Source: a virus
Length of the DNA stretch: 30,821 nucleotides
Reading direction: 5' to 3' (one strand)
Virus record (IMG/VR): IMGVR_UViG_3300030451_006693
Location: 1-30,821 of that record
The notes under the pieces were generated by a model. That model saw only the letters and a list, made by a program, of their open reading frames with translations, did not search any database and was not told where the DNA came from. The translations under genes were made by a program, and so were the position numbers. Of this stretch, positions 21,568 through 28,636 are shown piece by piece. Within the stretch, counting starts at the first letter, position 1. Every line of letters begins with the position of its first letter.

Positions 21568-22490
21568 ATTTTACTTAATGCATACCAGCAAGCAAATGCA
21601 TTAATCTCTTTATCTAAAACGAATACATCCTTATACATATGTTCACTTAGAACTAATATATATTCACGTTTTTTATTATCATCAAAAGTATTACTGCTAT
21701 TTATCTCATAGATAAAGTTTAAATATTGCTTCATTAAGTTATGATAATCTCCTTGAAATTCATTTTCATTTTCAATTAGATATTTTCTTAAATTAATAAT
21801 ATCTTTAGCAATAATTTTATTATGTATTCTTTCTACTATTTCTTTACTATCTAACGATACATCTACACTAAAATTACCTTTAACTGATGCTTTCTGCACT
21901 GCATTTATAATTTTACGAATATCAGGATAGTTTTGCTTAATTAAATTAACAAGATTAGTTTTTTGATTATCTTCAATCTTTATACCTTCTTGCTTAACAA
22001 TACTAACTATTCTTTTTACTACATCATCTATAGGAGGATTAAGATCAAAAGACTGAGTTCTGCTTTGTATAGCAGGTATAATTCTATGCTTATAATTTGC
22101 AGTTAATATAAAACGAGTTCTACTACTATATTCCTCCATAGTATTACGTAAAGCTCTTTGACCTTCTATAGTTATACCATCAGCCTCATCTAATATAACA
22201 ACTTTAAGTTTACCATCAAGAGACATAGTCTGACTAAAGCTAACTACCTTGGATCTTATAGTATCAATACCATTTTCATCTGATGCATTTATATACAGAT
22301 ATTGACATTTTAAAACATCATTAACAAGTATTCTTGCTAAAGTAGTTTTACCTAATCCAGGAGTACCAACAAATAATAAATTAGGTATTTCATCTTCAAT
22401 AGATTCAAAAAACTTACGATTATTATCTGATAATACTAAATCGTCTAACTTAGTAGGTCTATATTTTTCTACGTACAGATTATTAAACAT
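21564..22490 (-). CDS. 44: Clamp-loader ATPase gp44
   Basis: A 308-residue AAA+ protein (T4 gp44 is 319 residues) that opens and loads the gp45 ring, normally with gp62. The N-terminal LYVEKYRPTKLDDLV is the typical opening of RFC/gp44 proteins. Walker A is GTPGLGKT (42-49), Walker B is VVILDEAD (97-104), and sensor 1 is FILTANY (127-133). The arginine-finger motif reads IQSRTQ (usually SRC), keeping Arg144 but replacing Cys with Thr. It is on the strand opposite to gp45 and about 15 kb away, with no gp62 next to it. A perfect TATAAT ends 6 nt before the ATG, as in the early promoters. An inverted repeat lies just upstream. Confidence 0.9.
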   Translation of the reverse strand: MFNNLYVEKYRPTKLDDLVLSDNNRKFFESIEDEIPNLLFVGTPGLGKTTLARILVNDVLKCQYLYINASDENGIDTIRSKVVSFSQTMSLDGKLKVVILDEADGITIEGQRALRNTMEEYSSRTRFILTANYKHRIIPAIQSRTQSFDLNPPIDDVVKRIVSIVKQEGIKIEDNQKTNLVNLIKQNYPDIRKIINAVQKASVKGNFSVDVSLDSKEIVERIHNKIIAKDIINLRKYLIENENEFQGDYHNLMKQYLNFIYEINSSNTFDDNKKREYILVLSEHMYKDVFVLDKEINAFACWYALSKI

Positions 22491-22496
22491 AATATT

Positions 22497-22502
22497 ATTA
22501 TA
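22497..22502 (-). promoter_or_regulatory. Candidate -10 element for gp44, 6 nt before ATG
   Basis: TATAAT read 22502 to 22497, then AATATT and ATG at 22490. A second TATAAT overlaps at 22507-22502. The -35 slot 16 nt upstream is poor (GTTATT), so the promoter is weaker or activator-dependent, or the gene is read from the dUTPase promoter. Confidence 0.4.
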
Positions 22503-22530
22503 TTATAGTTCCTATAATAATAACTATAAT
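22502..22530. repeat. 9 bp perfect inverted repeat upstream of gp44
   Basis: ATTATAGTT (22502-22510) and AACTATAAT (22522-22530) are exact reverse complements separated by 11 nt. The repeat covers the stop codon of the gene upstream and part of the gp44 -10 region. It could be a protein operator or an RNA hairpin between the two cistrons. In such A+T-rich DNA a chance repeat is possible. Confidence 0.4.
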
Positions 22531-22733
22531 TCAGGTTCACTGTAATATTTCTTAATAGTATCGATTTGAGAGTCTAGTGAATCAATAGTTTGAATTTTCT
22601 TTTCGATTTCTTCACCAATATGTGGGTGTTCTCCAATAGCAACTTGTTTCGTTAAATAAGTTTCCAAGTCAGCAAGATGAATATCTCTTTCACCTTCTAA
22701 TTTTTTAAGAATAGCTTTTAAGTGTTTATGCAT
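22524..22733 (-). CDS. Small coiled-coil protein, 69 aa
   Basis: Not recognised. It is almost entirely helical with heptad spacing (LKAILKKLEGERDIHLADLETYL, then IEEK-type heptads and DSLDSQIDTIKKYY), so a coiled-coil dimer is likely. It has an HPHIGEE turn in the middle. A late promoter core lies 5 nt upstream, overlapping the end of the dUTPase gene, while dUTPase has an early promoter; this gene may be expressed at both times. It is followed 33 nt later by gp44. Confidence 0.55.
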   Translation of the reverse strand: MHKHLKAILKKLEGERDIHLADLETYLTKQVAIGEHPHIGEEIEKKIQTIDSLDSQIDTIKKYYSEPEL

Positions 22734-22738
22734 AATTT

Positions 22739-22746
22739 TATTTATT
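22739..22746 (-). promoter_or_regulatory. Late promoter (AATAAATA), 5 nt before ATG
   Basis: Read 22746 to 22739: AATAAATA, then AAATT, then ATG at 22733. It has 7 of 8 matches to the T4 late consensus and overlaps the last codons of the dUTPase. Confidence 0.5.
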
Positions 22747-23206
22747 TTCCAGAAGAACCGAAACCAGCATCTCCTCTTTGAGCTTGCTCTATTTCATCAG
22801 TCCATTCGATTTCAGTATCATAAATTTTTTCAATTTTAATCTGAGCTACTTTATCACCTTTATTAAAAGTATAATCTTTATCAGAAAAATTATACATTTT
22901 AACACCGCAGTCGCCTCGATACCCATTATCTATTTCACCGAGATGAGGTTGTAACCCAGCTTTGAATCCTAATCCAGATTTAGGTCTTAGAACAAAACCA
23001 TAACCTTCTGAGATATACCCTACAGTAATACCAACAGGTACTACAGCATTTCCTATTTTTACCTCGTCAATTGGACCATAACTACTTCTCGGAATTACAG
23101 TATCTTCAACAGCATATAGGTCGAAACAATTATCACCATTATGGGCTTTAGTCGGCAACTTAGCATCTTCATGCGTTTTAACAAATTTTATACATACTTT
23201 ACTCAT
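22742..23206 (-). CDS. dut: dUTP diphosphatase (trimeric dUTPase)
   Basis: Hydrolyses dUTP to dUMP and pyrophosphate, keeping uracil out of phage DNA and feeding dTMP synthesis. All five dUTPase motifs can be seen: DNCFDLYA (motif 1), RPKSGLGFKAGL (motif 2, a Ser-Gly-Leu form), GEIDNGYRGDCGV (motif 3 with the catalytic Asp), GDKVAQIKIE (motif 4), and RGDAGFGSSGK (motif 5, the C-terminal arm). Two in-frame ATGs exist, at 23212 and 23206. I chose 23206 because it lies exactly 6 nt after TATAAT, as in gp32 and primase, whereas the ATG at 23212 would touch the -10. The protein is then 154 residues, normal for the family. It heads a - strand unit with a coiled-coil protein and gp44. Confidence 0.92.
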   Translation of the reverse strand: MSKVCIKFVKTHEDAKLPTKAHNGDNCFDLYAVEDTVIPRSSYGPIDEVKIGNAVVPVGITVGYISEGYGFVLRPKSGLGFKAGLQPHLGEIDNGYRGDCGVKMYNFSDKDYTFNKGDKVAQIKIEKIYDTEIEWTDEIEQAQRGDAGFGSSGK

Positions 23207-23212
23207 ACTCAT

Positions 23213-23240
23213 ATTATAATATAGACCTTTTAATTATCAA
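23213..23240 (-). promoter_or_regulatory. Sigma70-type promoter for dUTPase, predicted leaderless
   Basis: On the - strand: TTGATA (23240-23235), a 16 nt spacer, TATAAT (23218-23213), then six bases (ATGAGT) to the ATG at 23206. It is identical in both hexamers and spacer length to the primase promoter. It diverges from the late promoter of the + gene at 23262. Confidence 0.7.
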
Positions 23241-23248
23241 GATCTTTT

Positions 23249-23256
23249 ATTAAATA
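23249..23256 (+). promoter_or_regulatory. Late promoter core (ATTAAATA), 5 nt before ATG
   Basis: ATTAAATA at 23249-23256, then TTTTA and the ATG at 23262. It is back to back with the dUTPase early promoter, so the 55 nt gap separates an early from a late gene. Confidence 0.5.
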
Positions 23257-23261
23257 TTTTA

Positions 23262-23729
23262 ATGAGCGACGATATAGATAAAATAGTCGATGACTTAGTT
23301 GGTCAATTTAAAGGGGTTAATCAAGTAAAAAAGAAAAAAGATGAATTAGAAATAACTGATGAAACTCTTAAAGATTTTTTATACAAATATTCAGGAAAAT
23401 TAATTAAAGATAGTGTAGATGTTGTTGATGACATTAAAGATTTTATTACTGCAGCTCCTGATAGTAGAGATTTAGAAGCTTTATCTAAGTTAATAGGTGC
23501 ATCTGCTGCAGCTATTGAAACTTTAAATAAAATACAAATTGCTGATGAAAAAAATAAAACTCAAGTTGGTATAAAAGCTATGGATATTGAAGCTAAAAAA
23601 GAACTAAATTTACAAAAAGCTGAAGACCATGTACTTACCATGAATAGAGAAGAATTAATCGATAAATTAATTAGTAAAGCTAAAGTTATTAATGATGATT
23701 CTACGATACAACAGTCTGATCAACAATAG
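23262..23729 (+). CDS. Candidate small terminase subunit (gp16-like), 155 aa
   Basis: A helical, acidic protein of the length of T4 gp16 (164 residues), which regulates DNA packaging with the gp17 motor. Its middle, KLIKDSVDVVDDIKDFITAAPDSRDLEALSKLIGA in two pieces (about residues 46-80), has the spacing I associate with T4-like gp16: a helix, a short loop with Pro, then a helix ending in LI and a following long helix (AAIETLNKIQIADEK). No enzymatic motif is expected. The late promoter upstream fits a packaging gene. gp17 is not in the window. Its last 29 nt overlap the end of the gene on the opposite strand. A scaffold or other helical head protein is the main alternative. Confidence 0.5.
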   Translation: MSDDIDKIVDDLVGQFKGVNQVKKKKDELEITDETLKDFLYKYSGKLIKDSVDVVDDIKDFITAAPDSRDLEALSKLIGASAAAIETLNKIQIADEKNKTQVGIKAMDIEAKKELNLQKAEDHVLTMNREELIDKLISKAKVINDDSTIQQSDQQ

Positions 23730-24675
23730 CAGTTGTGTGAACATTATTATTAAATATATCTAAGAAATTACTAACTTCTTCAACGTTAGTTAAATATTGT
23801 GTATAAGGTGCTGTATTTTTTTCTTGATTTCTTATATTTAAATTTTTGTAGAATGATATAATTTTACCTAATTTTTCACCAAACTTAGTATTAATTTTAG
23901 AAGTTTTTATTTTTTTCAAATCGTCAAACACATTTAGTCTAAACTCGGTATCAGGGTTAAGATTCGCTGGACTATCACCGTCTGGTACAGTAATACCTAT
24001 AAGATTCGATCTTAACATGCCATCTGTTCTTAAATTCATAGTTTGAGTTGTTCTAAAAACATTTTCACTTACTTTTGTAACTACATTAGCTGGTAAATTA
24101 GTTGGAGGTCCCTCTTCATGATCTTCTGTAGAAGTACCTGGCAGCTTATCATAATAAAAATTATCCATTTCAACGTTATTAAAATTTAATTTACTACCCA
24201 TATCCAAAACTAAACCTATATCTTCACTAAAATTTTGATATATATGAGTTTCTTCACCGTCTAATTTTTTAAGTATGAAAAGCTTAAAAGTATCACTTAA
24301 ATTTTGATACGTTTCAATATAATGGTAAATAAAATTAAAACTTAACCCGATATCAGGTAATTCAGTTCTTTCTTCTGTGACAGGCGACGGTTCTAAACCA
24401 TCAGGGTTACTTGGAATATTTACACTTTCTATTAATTTAGTTTCAAATAAAGTATTTTCTAAAATAAAATTATTATCATTTAATTTTTTATATAATTCAG
24501 TTAAATCTTCTATTGTATTAGGAGATGTTTTTGATTTTTCTTTATCTAAATTATATTGTAATGCACCTAATACATCTTTAAAAGTATTAAACAATATATT
24601 ACTATTTTGGTAAAATTCTTTATTACCATTTATAACAGTATCAGTAATTTTAGGTAAAACGTTAGTGCTATACAT
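23701..24675 (-). CDS. Virion structural protein, unknown, 324 aa
   Basis: Not recognised. The first 70 residues are helical (NSNILFNTFKDVLGALQYNL). A central region is rich in acidic residues and Pro (NIPSNPDGLEPSPVTEERTE and later TEDHEEGPP), and the C-terminus is helical (NVEEVSNFLDIFNN). A strong ribosome site, GAGGAGGG at 24692-24685, precedes the ATG, which overlaps the stop of the hub-like gene (TAATG). It is last in the baseplate operon, so a baseplate or tail-associated role is likely. Its 3' end overlaps the gp16-like gene tail to tail by 29 nt. Confidence 0.55.
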   Translation of the reverse strand: MYSTNVLPKITDTVINGNKEFYQNSNILFNTFKDVLGALQYNLDKEKSKTSPNTIEDLTELYKKLNDNNFILENTLFETKLIESVNIPSNPDGLEPSPVTEERTELPDIGLSFNFIYHYIETYQNLSDTFKLFILKKLDGEETHIYQNFSEDIGLVLDMGSKLNFNNVEMDNFYYDKLPGTSTEDHEEGPPTNLPANVVTKVSENVFRTTQTMNLRTDGMLRSNLIGITVPDGDSPANLNPDTEFRLNVFDDLKKIKTSKINTKFGEKLGKIISFYKNLNIRNQEKNTAPYTQYLTNVEEVSNFLDIFNNNVHTTAIVDQTVVS

Positions 24676-26240
24676 TAGTTAAGACCCTCCTCATTTAGAA
24701 TTTTATCATTAAAATAAGTTTTAACTGCATATATTTTATTTATATAAGCATTATCTCCTGCAAAATCATGTATTACTTTAAGTATAAAATAAGTACCTAA
24801 GAATTTTGTATCAAAATCATTTTTAGTATAGTTACTACTCCTATCTATTGAAATAAATCTACCTGCTTTTCTAAACATTTGACCATAACAGGTTAATTCA
24901 ACTGATATGCTAGTAGCTAACATACTTCTTAATAATTGATTCAATCCAATACTTCTAGCTACGGTTTCATCACTATATAAACTATAAAGTTCTTCAAAGT
25001 TTTGATTTTCTTGTAAGTCAACATTTGTTAATATAGATGGAAATTGTTCACCTAAAGGAGCAACAAATATTTCATTAAATTTTTCTCTTACATTCTTTAT
25101 AGCAGCGTCTCTTTTAAATATCTTAAACTGTTTATTTTCATGATCATATGAATGTACAATCTTTGTATTATAAGAGTCTTTAGTTAAAGAAAAAGATTGG
25201 TTAAAAAATTTACAATCAATTATATTACTTTTATTAGCAAATGAAGCAGCCCCAACTGGAGCAACGGGTGTACTATTAGTTTGATCTGATACACTAGTAC
25301 CAGATGATATTTTTAGTTTTTCTATAAAATAATTACCGGCTTGCCCTTCAATTACTGCTTTTCTAAATATATTCTCTATACTTTCAAAAGTATATTTACC
25401 GCCAAAATATTCTTTCTTTAAATAACAAAAAGTTCTTCTATCCCCATTACTAACATGATGTTTATAAAGATACATAAGATCATCATATGCATAATTATCA
25501 GCATCTGAACTATAAAAAATACGACTTAAACCAGTATCAAAATTAGTAGGACCTCTTTTACCTAAAAAATCAAAACTTCCAGATTTTTGTTTATGGAATA
25601 ATTCTTCCTCATTTTTTTGTAAAGTTTTAGTTAATATATTTTTAATACTAGTACCAGTTTCAACTGCTCTTTCATCGTTATCTTTATATATATCCTGTTT
25701 TTTAATATCTTCATTATTAGGTACATCAGATGAATTAAACTGAATCTTTTTTTCTGTTAATCTTTTTTTATCAAGATCCATTAATTTTATTCTTTTATAT
25801 TGTACCCCATTAATGTATATTGTTTCTTCATCAACACAAGCAAATAAATTTTGTAAAGAAAAAACTCTATTATATTTTAAATTTTCATCTCCTAATATAC
25901 CGCTTTTTTTACTAGTATCTTGAATAGGTACGATTTCTATATAAAATACATCTTTACCATCACCTCTATAATTAAAACCTTTGATAGTTTTACTACCACT
26001 TTCAACAGTTCTTTCAAGGCTATTTTCTTTATTCAATATAGTTACAACGCCGTCAATAAACGGATCATATATACTATCATTAAAATTTAAACTAAATAAA
26101 CTTTGCTTAGTAATTTCTAATCTATCACCATTAGGATTTAAAAATATTCCTCTTATATAATATTCATCATTTTCAATTTTATATAAAAATGGTTGTACTT
26201 CATTTTCATTTAATGAACTAGTTTTAAAATCGTTTCTCAT
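24675..26240 (-). CDS. Candidate baseplate hub protein (gp27/gpD-like), 521 aa
   Basis: A 521-residue structural protein. The N-terminal beta domain (YYIRGIFLNPNGDRLEITKQ, then IYDPFIDGVVTILN) resembles the first domain of phage hub proteins that sit at the end of the tail tube. The C-terminal 90 residues (SISVELTCYGQMFRKAGRF, then FDTKFLGTYFILKVIHDF) match the last domain of gp27/gpD-type hubs, where a strand-Gly-strand unit is followed by a long hydrophobic strand. A helical region with a KHHVSNGDRRTFCYL segment lies between. T4 gp27 is 391 residues, so this is longer, with insertions near 180-240 and 310-340. It overlaps the gp53-like gene by 4 nt, which fits a baseplate operon. This is structure-pattern evidence only. 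Confidence 0.5.
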   Translation of the reverse strand: MRNDFKTSSLNENEVQPFLYKIENDEYYIRGIFLNPNGDRLEITKQSLFSLNFNDSIYDPFIDGVVTILNKENSLERTVESGSKTIKGFNYRGDGKDVFYIEIVPIQDTSKKSGILGDENLKYNRVFSLQNLFACVDEETIYINGVQYKRIKLMDLDKKRLTEKKIQFNSSDVPNNEDIKKQDIYKDNDERAVETGTSIKNILTKTLQKNEEELFHKQKSGSFDFLGKRGPTNFDTGLSRIFYSSDADNYAYDDLMYLYKHHVSNGDRRTFCYLKKEYFGGKYTFESIENIFRKAVIEGQAGNYFIEKLKISSGTSVSDQTNSTPVAPVGAASFANKSNIIDCKFFNQSFSLTKDSYNTKIVHSYDHENKQFKIFKRDAAIKNVREKFNEIFVAPLGEQFPSILTNVDLQENQNFEELYSLYSDETVARSIGLNQLLRSMLATSISVELTCYGQMFRKAGRFISIDRSSNYTKNDFDTKFLGTYFILKVIHDFAGDNAYINKIYAVKTYFNDKILNEEGLN

Positions 26241-26599
26241 AATTGACTTTTTATACTACGAACAAAAGCAGGTATAATTTCTGGTTTAATAAATTTTATT
26301 CTCTTACCGGTGGGTAAATTTTTGGTAGGATTGGTAATATTATTCATTAACAAAATGCTCCACCATAAATTCATAGTACCATATATATCAAATGATAACG
26401 AAGTAAGTGGCATATTACTGGGTAATATAAGAGTTGAAACAAAGTTCTCATCAATATCCTTAGGAATCTCAACTTTTTTTACTATGTTATAATAAAAGAA
26501 GTTTTTATCGCCAGTAGTATATACCTTAAAAATATTTTCATAACTATAGTTGTCTAGTTGTGGTAATTTAGTTATATTATTTTGATATTTTCCTGCCAT
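26237..26599 (-). CDS. 53: Baseplate wedge protein gp53-like
   Basis: A 120-residue protein with the gp53 signature. YENIFKVY near the start and a LysM-like middle lead to SFDIYGTMNLWWSILLMNNI, close to the T4 gp53 stretch around YGDSNLWWLILLFNNI as I remember it; NPTKNLPTG follows and a hydrophobic basic strand ends the domain. gp53 links wedges around the baseplate hub. T4 gp53 is longer (196 residues), so this is a shortened form. It starts 2 nt after the stop of the upstream structural gene and overlaps the hub-like gene by four bases. Confidence 0.75.
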   Translation of the reverse strand: MAGKYQNNITKLPQLDNYSYENIFKVYTTGDKNFFYYNIVKKVEIPKDIDENFVSTLILPSNMPLTSLSFDIYGTMNLWWSILLMNNITNPTKNLPTGKRIKFIKPEIIPAFVRSIKSQL

Positions 26600-26601
26600 A
26601 A

Positions 26602-27876
26602 TTATGATCCTTTTGTTGATGCTTCTACCACTGGGTTACCTAATGATCTCATCATAAAGTTTCTACTTTCAGGATTTAATCCTGTTATAGTTAGATTAAC
26701 GTTATATGCATCAGGAACTACAGTTTCAATTTCATCTCTAATACTTATCTTTGAACTACCACTATCTCCAACTTGCATTTTCGGTACTCTAATTTTCATT
26801 TTTCTTCTTGAACCTAAGAAATCTACAGTTATACCACTAATATAACCGTAAGGCATATATGCTACCCCCTCCATAAATACTTCATAAATGCAAGGAACTT
26901 CAATTAATGATCTATTTACCCTACCATGTTTATTTTGATAAATTAATGCAAACAATAATTGCCAATTCTTACTAATATCTTCATAATTTGTTGTATTAAG
27001 TAATGGGAAAGTTACATTTAAAGTCCTACCATTCTCTCCTAATGATACTTGCTTACTTTGCTCTATATAAGTGCCTGGTCTATCTATTAATAATAAATCT
27101 CCTATACCACCTACTAATTCCTGTATACTTTCACCAAAGAAACCAGTGCTAGTCATAACATTTTCTGATTTTAAATAATCATTATTTAGGTATGGTAATA
27201 GATATCTAAAACCGGTATTTTCAGTTAGGTATAAACCTTCATAAGATTCTAAATAGTTTTCAAAAGTTTCAGATCCAATAAATTTTTTAGCTTGATCACT
27301 TACAGATTTAAAAGAATCGGTAAAACTTTCTAAACCAGTTTTAGTAGCATTAGCTAAAGTATCGAATGTATTTTGCACTGCTTCAGATGAACTATCTAAA
27401 AAATCTCCTAATAATTGTTGTACTTTACCTTCATCTTGTTGTAATTCATCGGCAAAATTTCCTATTCCTGTTGCTGCTGCTCCTGCAGCATCACCAATAA
27501 TATTATACACATCAACAGTAGTTTGACCAACTTGTACTTTACCTCCATTCTCAGATAATCTATTAAGAGCTACTTCACCAACATCGCCACCAGCTAAAAT
27601 TGTATAAAAGAAATTAGCTAATGATGAACTGTTAATAATACGTTTTTCAACTAACTCTATTTCTGGAACATCACTTCTTGAAGTCTTGGGACTTTTAGTC
27701 CAAGGAAAATCTTCAACTACATTAATATTATCAAATGGCTTACCGCTCCCTATTTTACTGTATATTGTAGTGCCGGAAGCTTGAATATCAGTTGTTGATA
27801 TATTTTTAGTTAGATCCCTTGATAAAAAAGGTAGTCTATTCTGTGTATCAAATACAAATTGATATAAATCTGCCAT
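26602..27876 (-). CDS. Tail tube/baseplate structural protein (gp48/gp54-like candidate), 424 aa
   Basis: A late structural protein with a helical, Gly/Ala/Ser-rich middle (about residues 120-205, coiled-coil-like, DELQQDEGKVQQLLGDFLD) and a beta-rich C-terminal half. That half has YEVFMEGVAYMPYGYIS, ITVDFLGSRRKMKIRVPKM and VVPDAYNVNLTITGLNP. This pattern of a short hairpin, a strand pair, and a final P-x-A-x-V-x-L-x-I-x-x-L strand resembles tail-tube and baseplate tube-initiator proteins. T4 gp48 (364) and gp54 (320) are somewhat shorter. It carries its own late promoter and starts the gp53/hub operon. The family name is tentative. Confidence 0.45.
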   Translation of the reverse strand: MADLYQFVFDTQNRLPFLSRDLTKNISTTDIQASGTTIYSKIGSGKPFDNINVVEDFPWTKSPKTSRSDVPEIELVEKRIINSSSLANFFYTILAGGDVGEVALNRLSENGGKVQVGQTTVDVYNIIGDAAGAAATGIGNFADELQQDEGKVQQLLGDFLDSSSEAVQNTFDTLANATKTGLESFTDSFKSVSDQAKKFIGSETFENYLESYEGLYLTENTGFRYLLPYLNNDYLKSENVMTSTGFFGESIQELVGGIGDLLLIDRPGTYIEQSKQVSLGENGRTLNVTFPLLNTTNYEDISKNWQLLFALIYQNKHGRVNRSLIEVPCIYEVFMEGVAYMPYGYISGITVDFLGSRRKMKIRVPKMQVGDSGSSKISIRDEIETVVPDAYNVNLTITGLNPESRNFMMRSLGNPVVEASTKGS

Positions 27877-27881
27877 ATAAT

Positions 27882-27889
27882 TATTTATG
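27882..27889 (-). promoter_or_regulatory. Late promoter (CATAAATA), 5 nt before ATG
   Basis: Read 27889 to 27882: CATAAATA, then ATTAT, then ATG at 27876. It has 7 of 8 matches and drives the gp48/54-like, gp53-like, hub-like and 324-residue genes. Confidence 0.6.
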
Positions 27890-27901
27890 CCAGATTAAAA
27901 A

Positions 27902-28618
27902 CTACAGTACGAAAAGTTCCGGGCCTATATCAACTTGTTTTTTGTTTAAAGTAACTAACTCTCTCTCGAAAGCTCTTACTTCTTTGATATATTCATATAC
28001 GTCTTTTAAATTTAAAGATTGAATATTTTCTACTATATCAAAAGCTTCTTTAGTATCTATTTTATCAAAATAAGTTTTATTTTCTTCGTTTTCTTTAAAA
28101 CTAATACTTTTAATAAATTTTACAACTTCATTTACGTATAATTTACCTATAAGAGCTTTATCATCTTTAGTATTTTCAATTAAGAATTTATTAACTCTAT
28201 AATCAGTGTTAAGATCTGGTATAGAGCATTCAATAATAAGATCTTTTGTTATAAATTTCTTATTAGTAACAGGTATATTTTCTAACGTAGCATTTTTTTC
28301 TAATAACTTTTGTAGATTAAAACCATTATAATTGCTATCAATATTATTTCTTAACCCTATTAATATATTTGGTCTATCTATCACAGTAAGAATAACGTTT
28401 AATTCAGGAGTATCAGGATCTTCTAATATACTTTCTTGTATAATATTTTTAGTATTATTAAAAAACTTAATTATTGCAGTAGCTGATAGTTCTAAATTAT
28501 CTAAAATTTCTCTTTGTTGTTTAAGATTAAGAGGTTTAAATTTTATATTACCTTTTACTGAAGGGGTAAATATATCGATAAAATTATTTATCTTTTTTAT
28601 TTCTTCAAGTAAGCTCAT
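27902..28618 (-). CDS. Baseplate hub assembly-type protein (gp26-like candidate), 238 aa
   Basis: A soluble helical protein. The N-terminal FKPLNLKQQREILDNLELSA and later VIDRPNILIGLRNNI fit the pattern of the T4 gp26/gp51-type baseplate assembly family, where a short strand with Pro precedes a helix and a later segment reads LLxLR. IIECSIPDLNTDYRVNKFLI is the central strand-helix unit. These proteins help build the hub but are often not in the final virion. It has its own late promoter core. The protein upstream (28637-29389) looks related in layout, so the two may be paralogues. Confidence 0.4.
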   Translation of the reverse strand: MSLLEEIKKINNFIDIFTPSVKGNIKFKPLNLKQQREILDNLELSATAIIKFFNNTKNIIQESILEDPDTPELNVILTVIDRPNILIGLRNNIDSNYNGFNLQKLLEKNATLENIPVTNKKFITKDLIIECSIPDLNTDYRVNKFLIENTKDDKALIGKLYVNEVVKFIKSISFKENEENKTYFDKIDTKEAFDIVENIQSLNLKDVYEYIKEVRAFERELVTLNKKQVDIGPELFVL

Positions 28619-28623
28619 AAATT

Positions 28624-28631
28624 TATTTACT
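28624..28631 (-). promoter_or_regulatory. Late promoter core (AGTAAATA), 5 nt before ATG
   Basis: Read 28631 to 28624: AGTAAATA, then AATTT, then ATG at 28618. The core TAAATA is intact; 6 of 8 match the consensus. Confidence 0.45.
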
Positions 28632-28636
28632 ATAAA

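Noticed and set aside
23262-23729. Treating the 155-residue helical gene as a firm gp16 small terminase
   Set aside because: The helix spacing, size and late promoter fit, but no diagnostic motif exists and gp17 is not in the window. It is kept as a candidate only.
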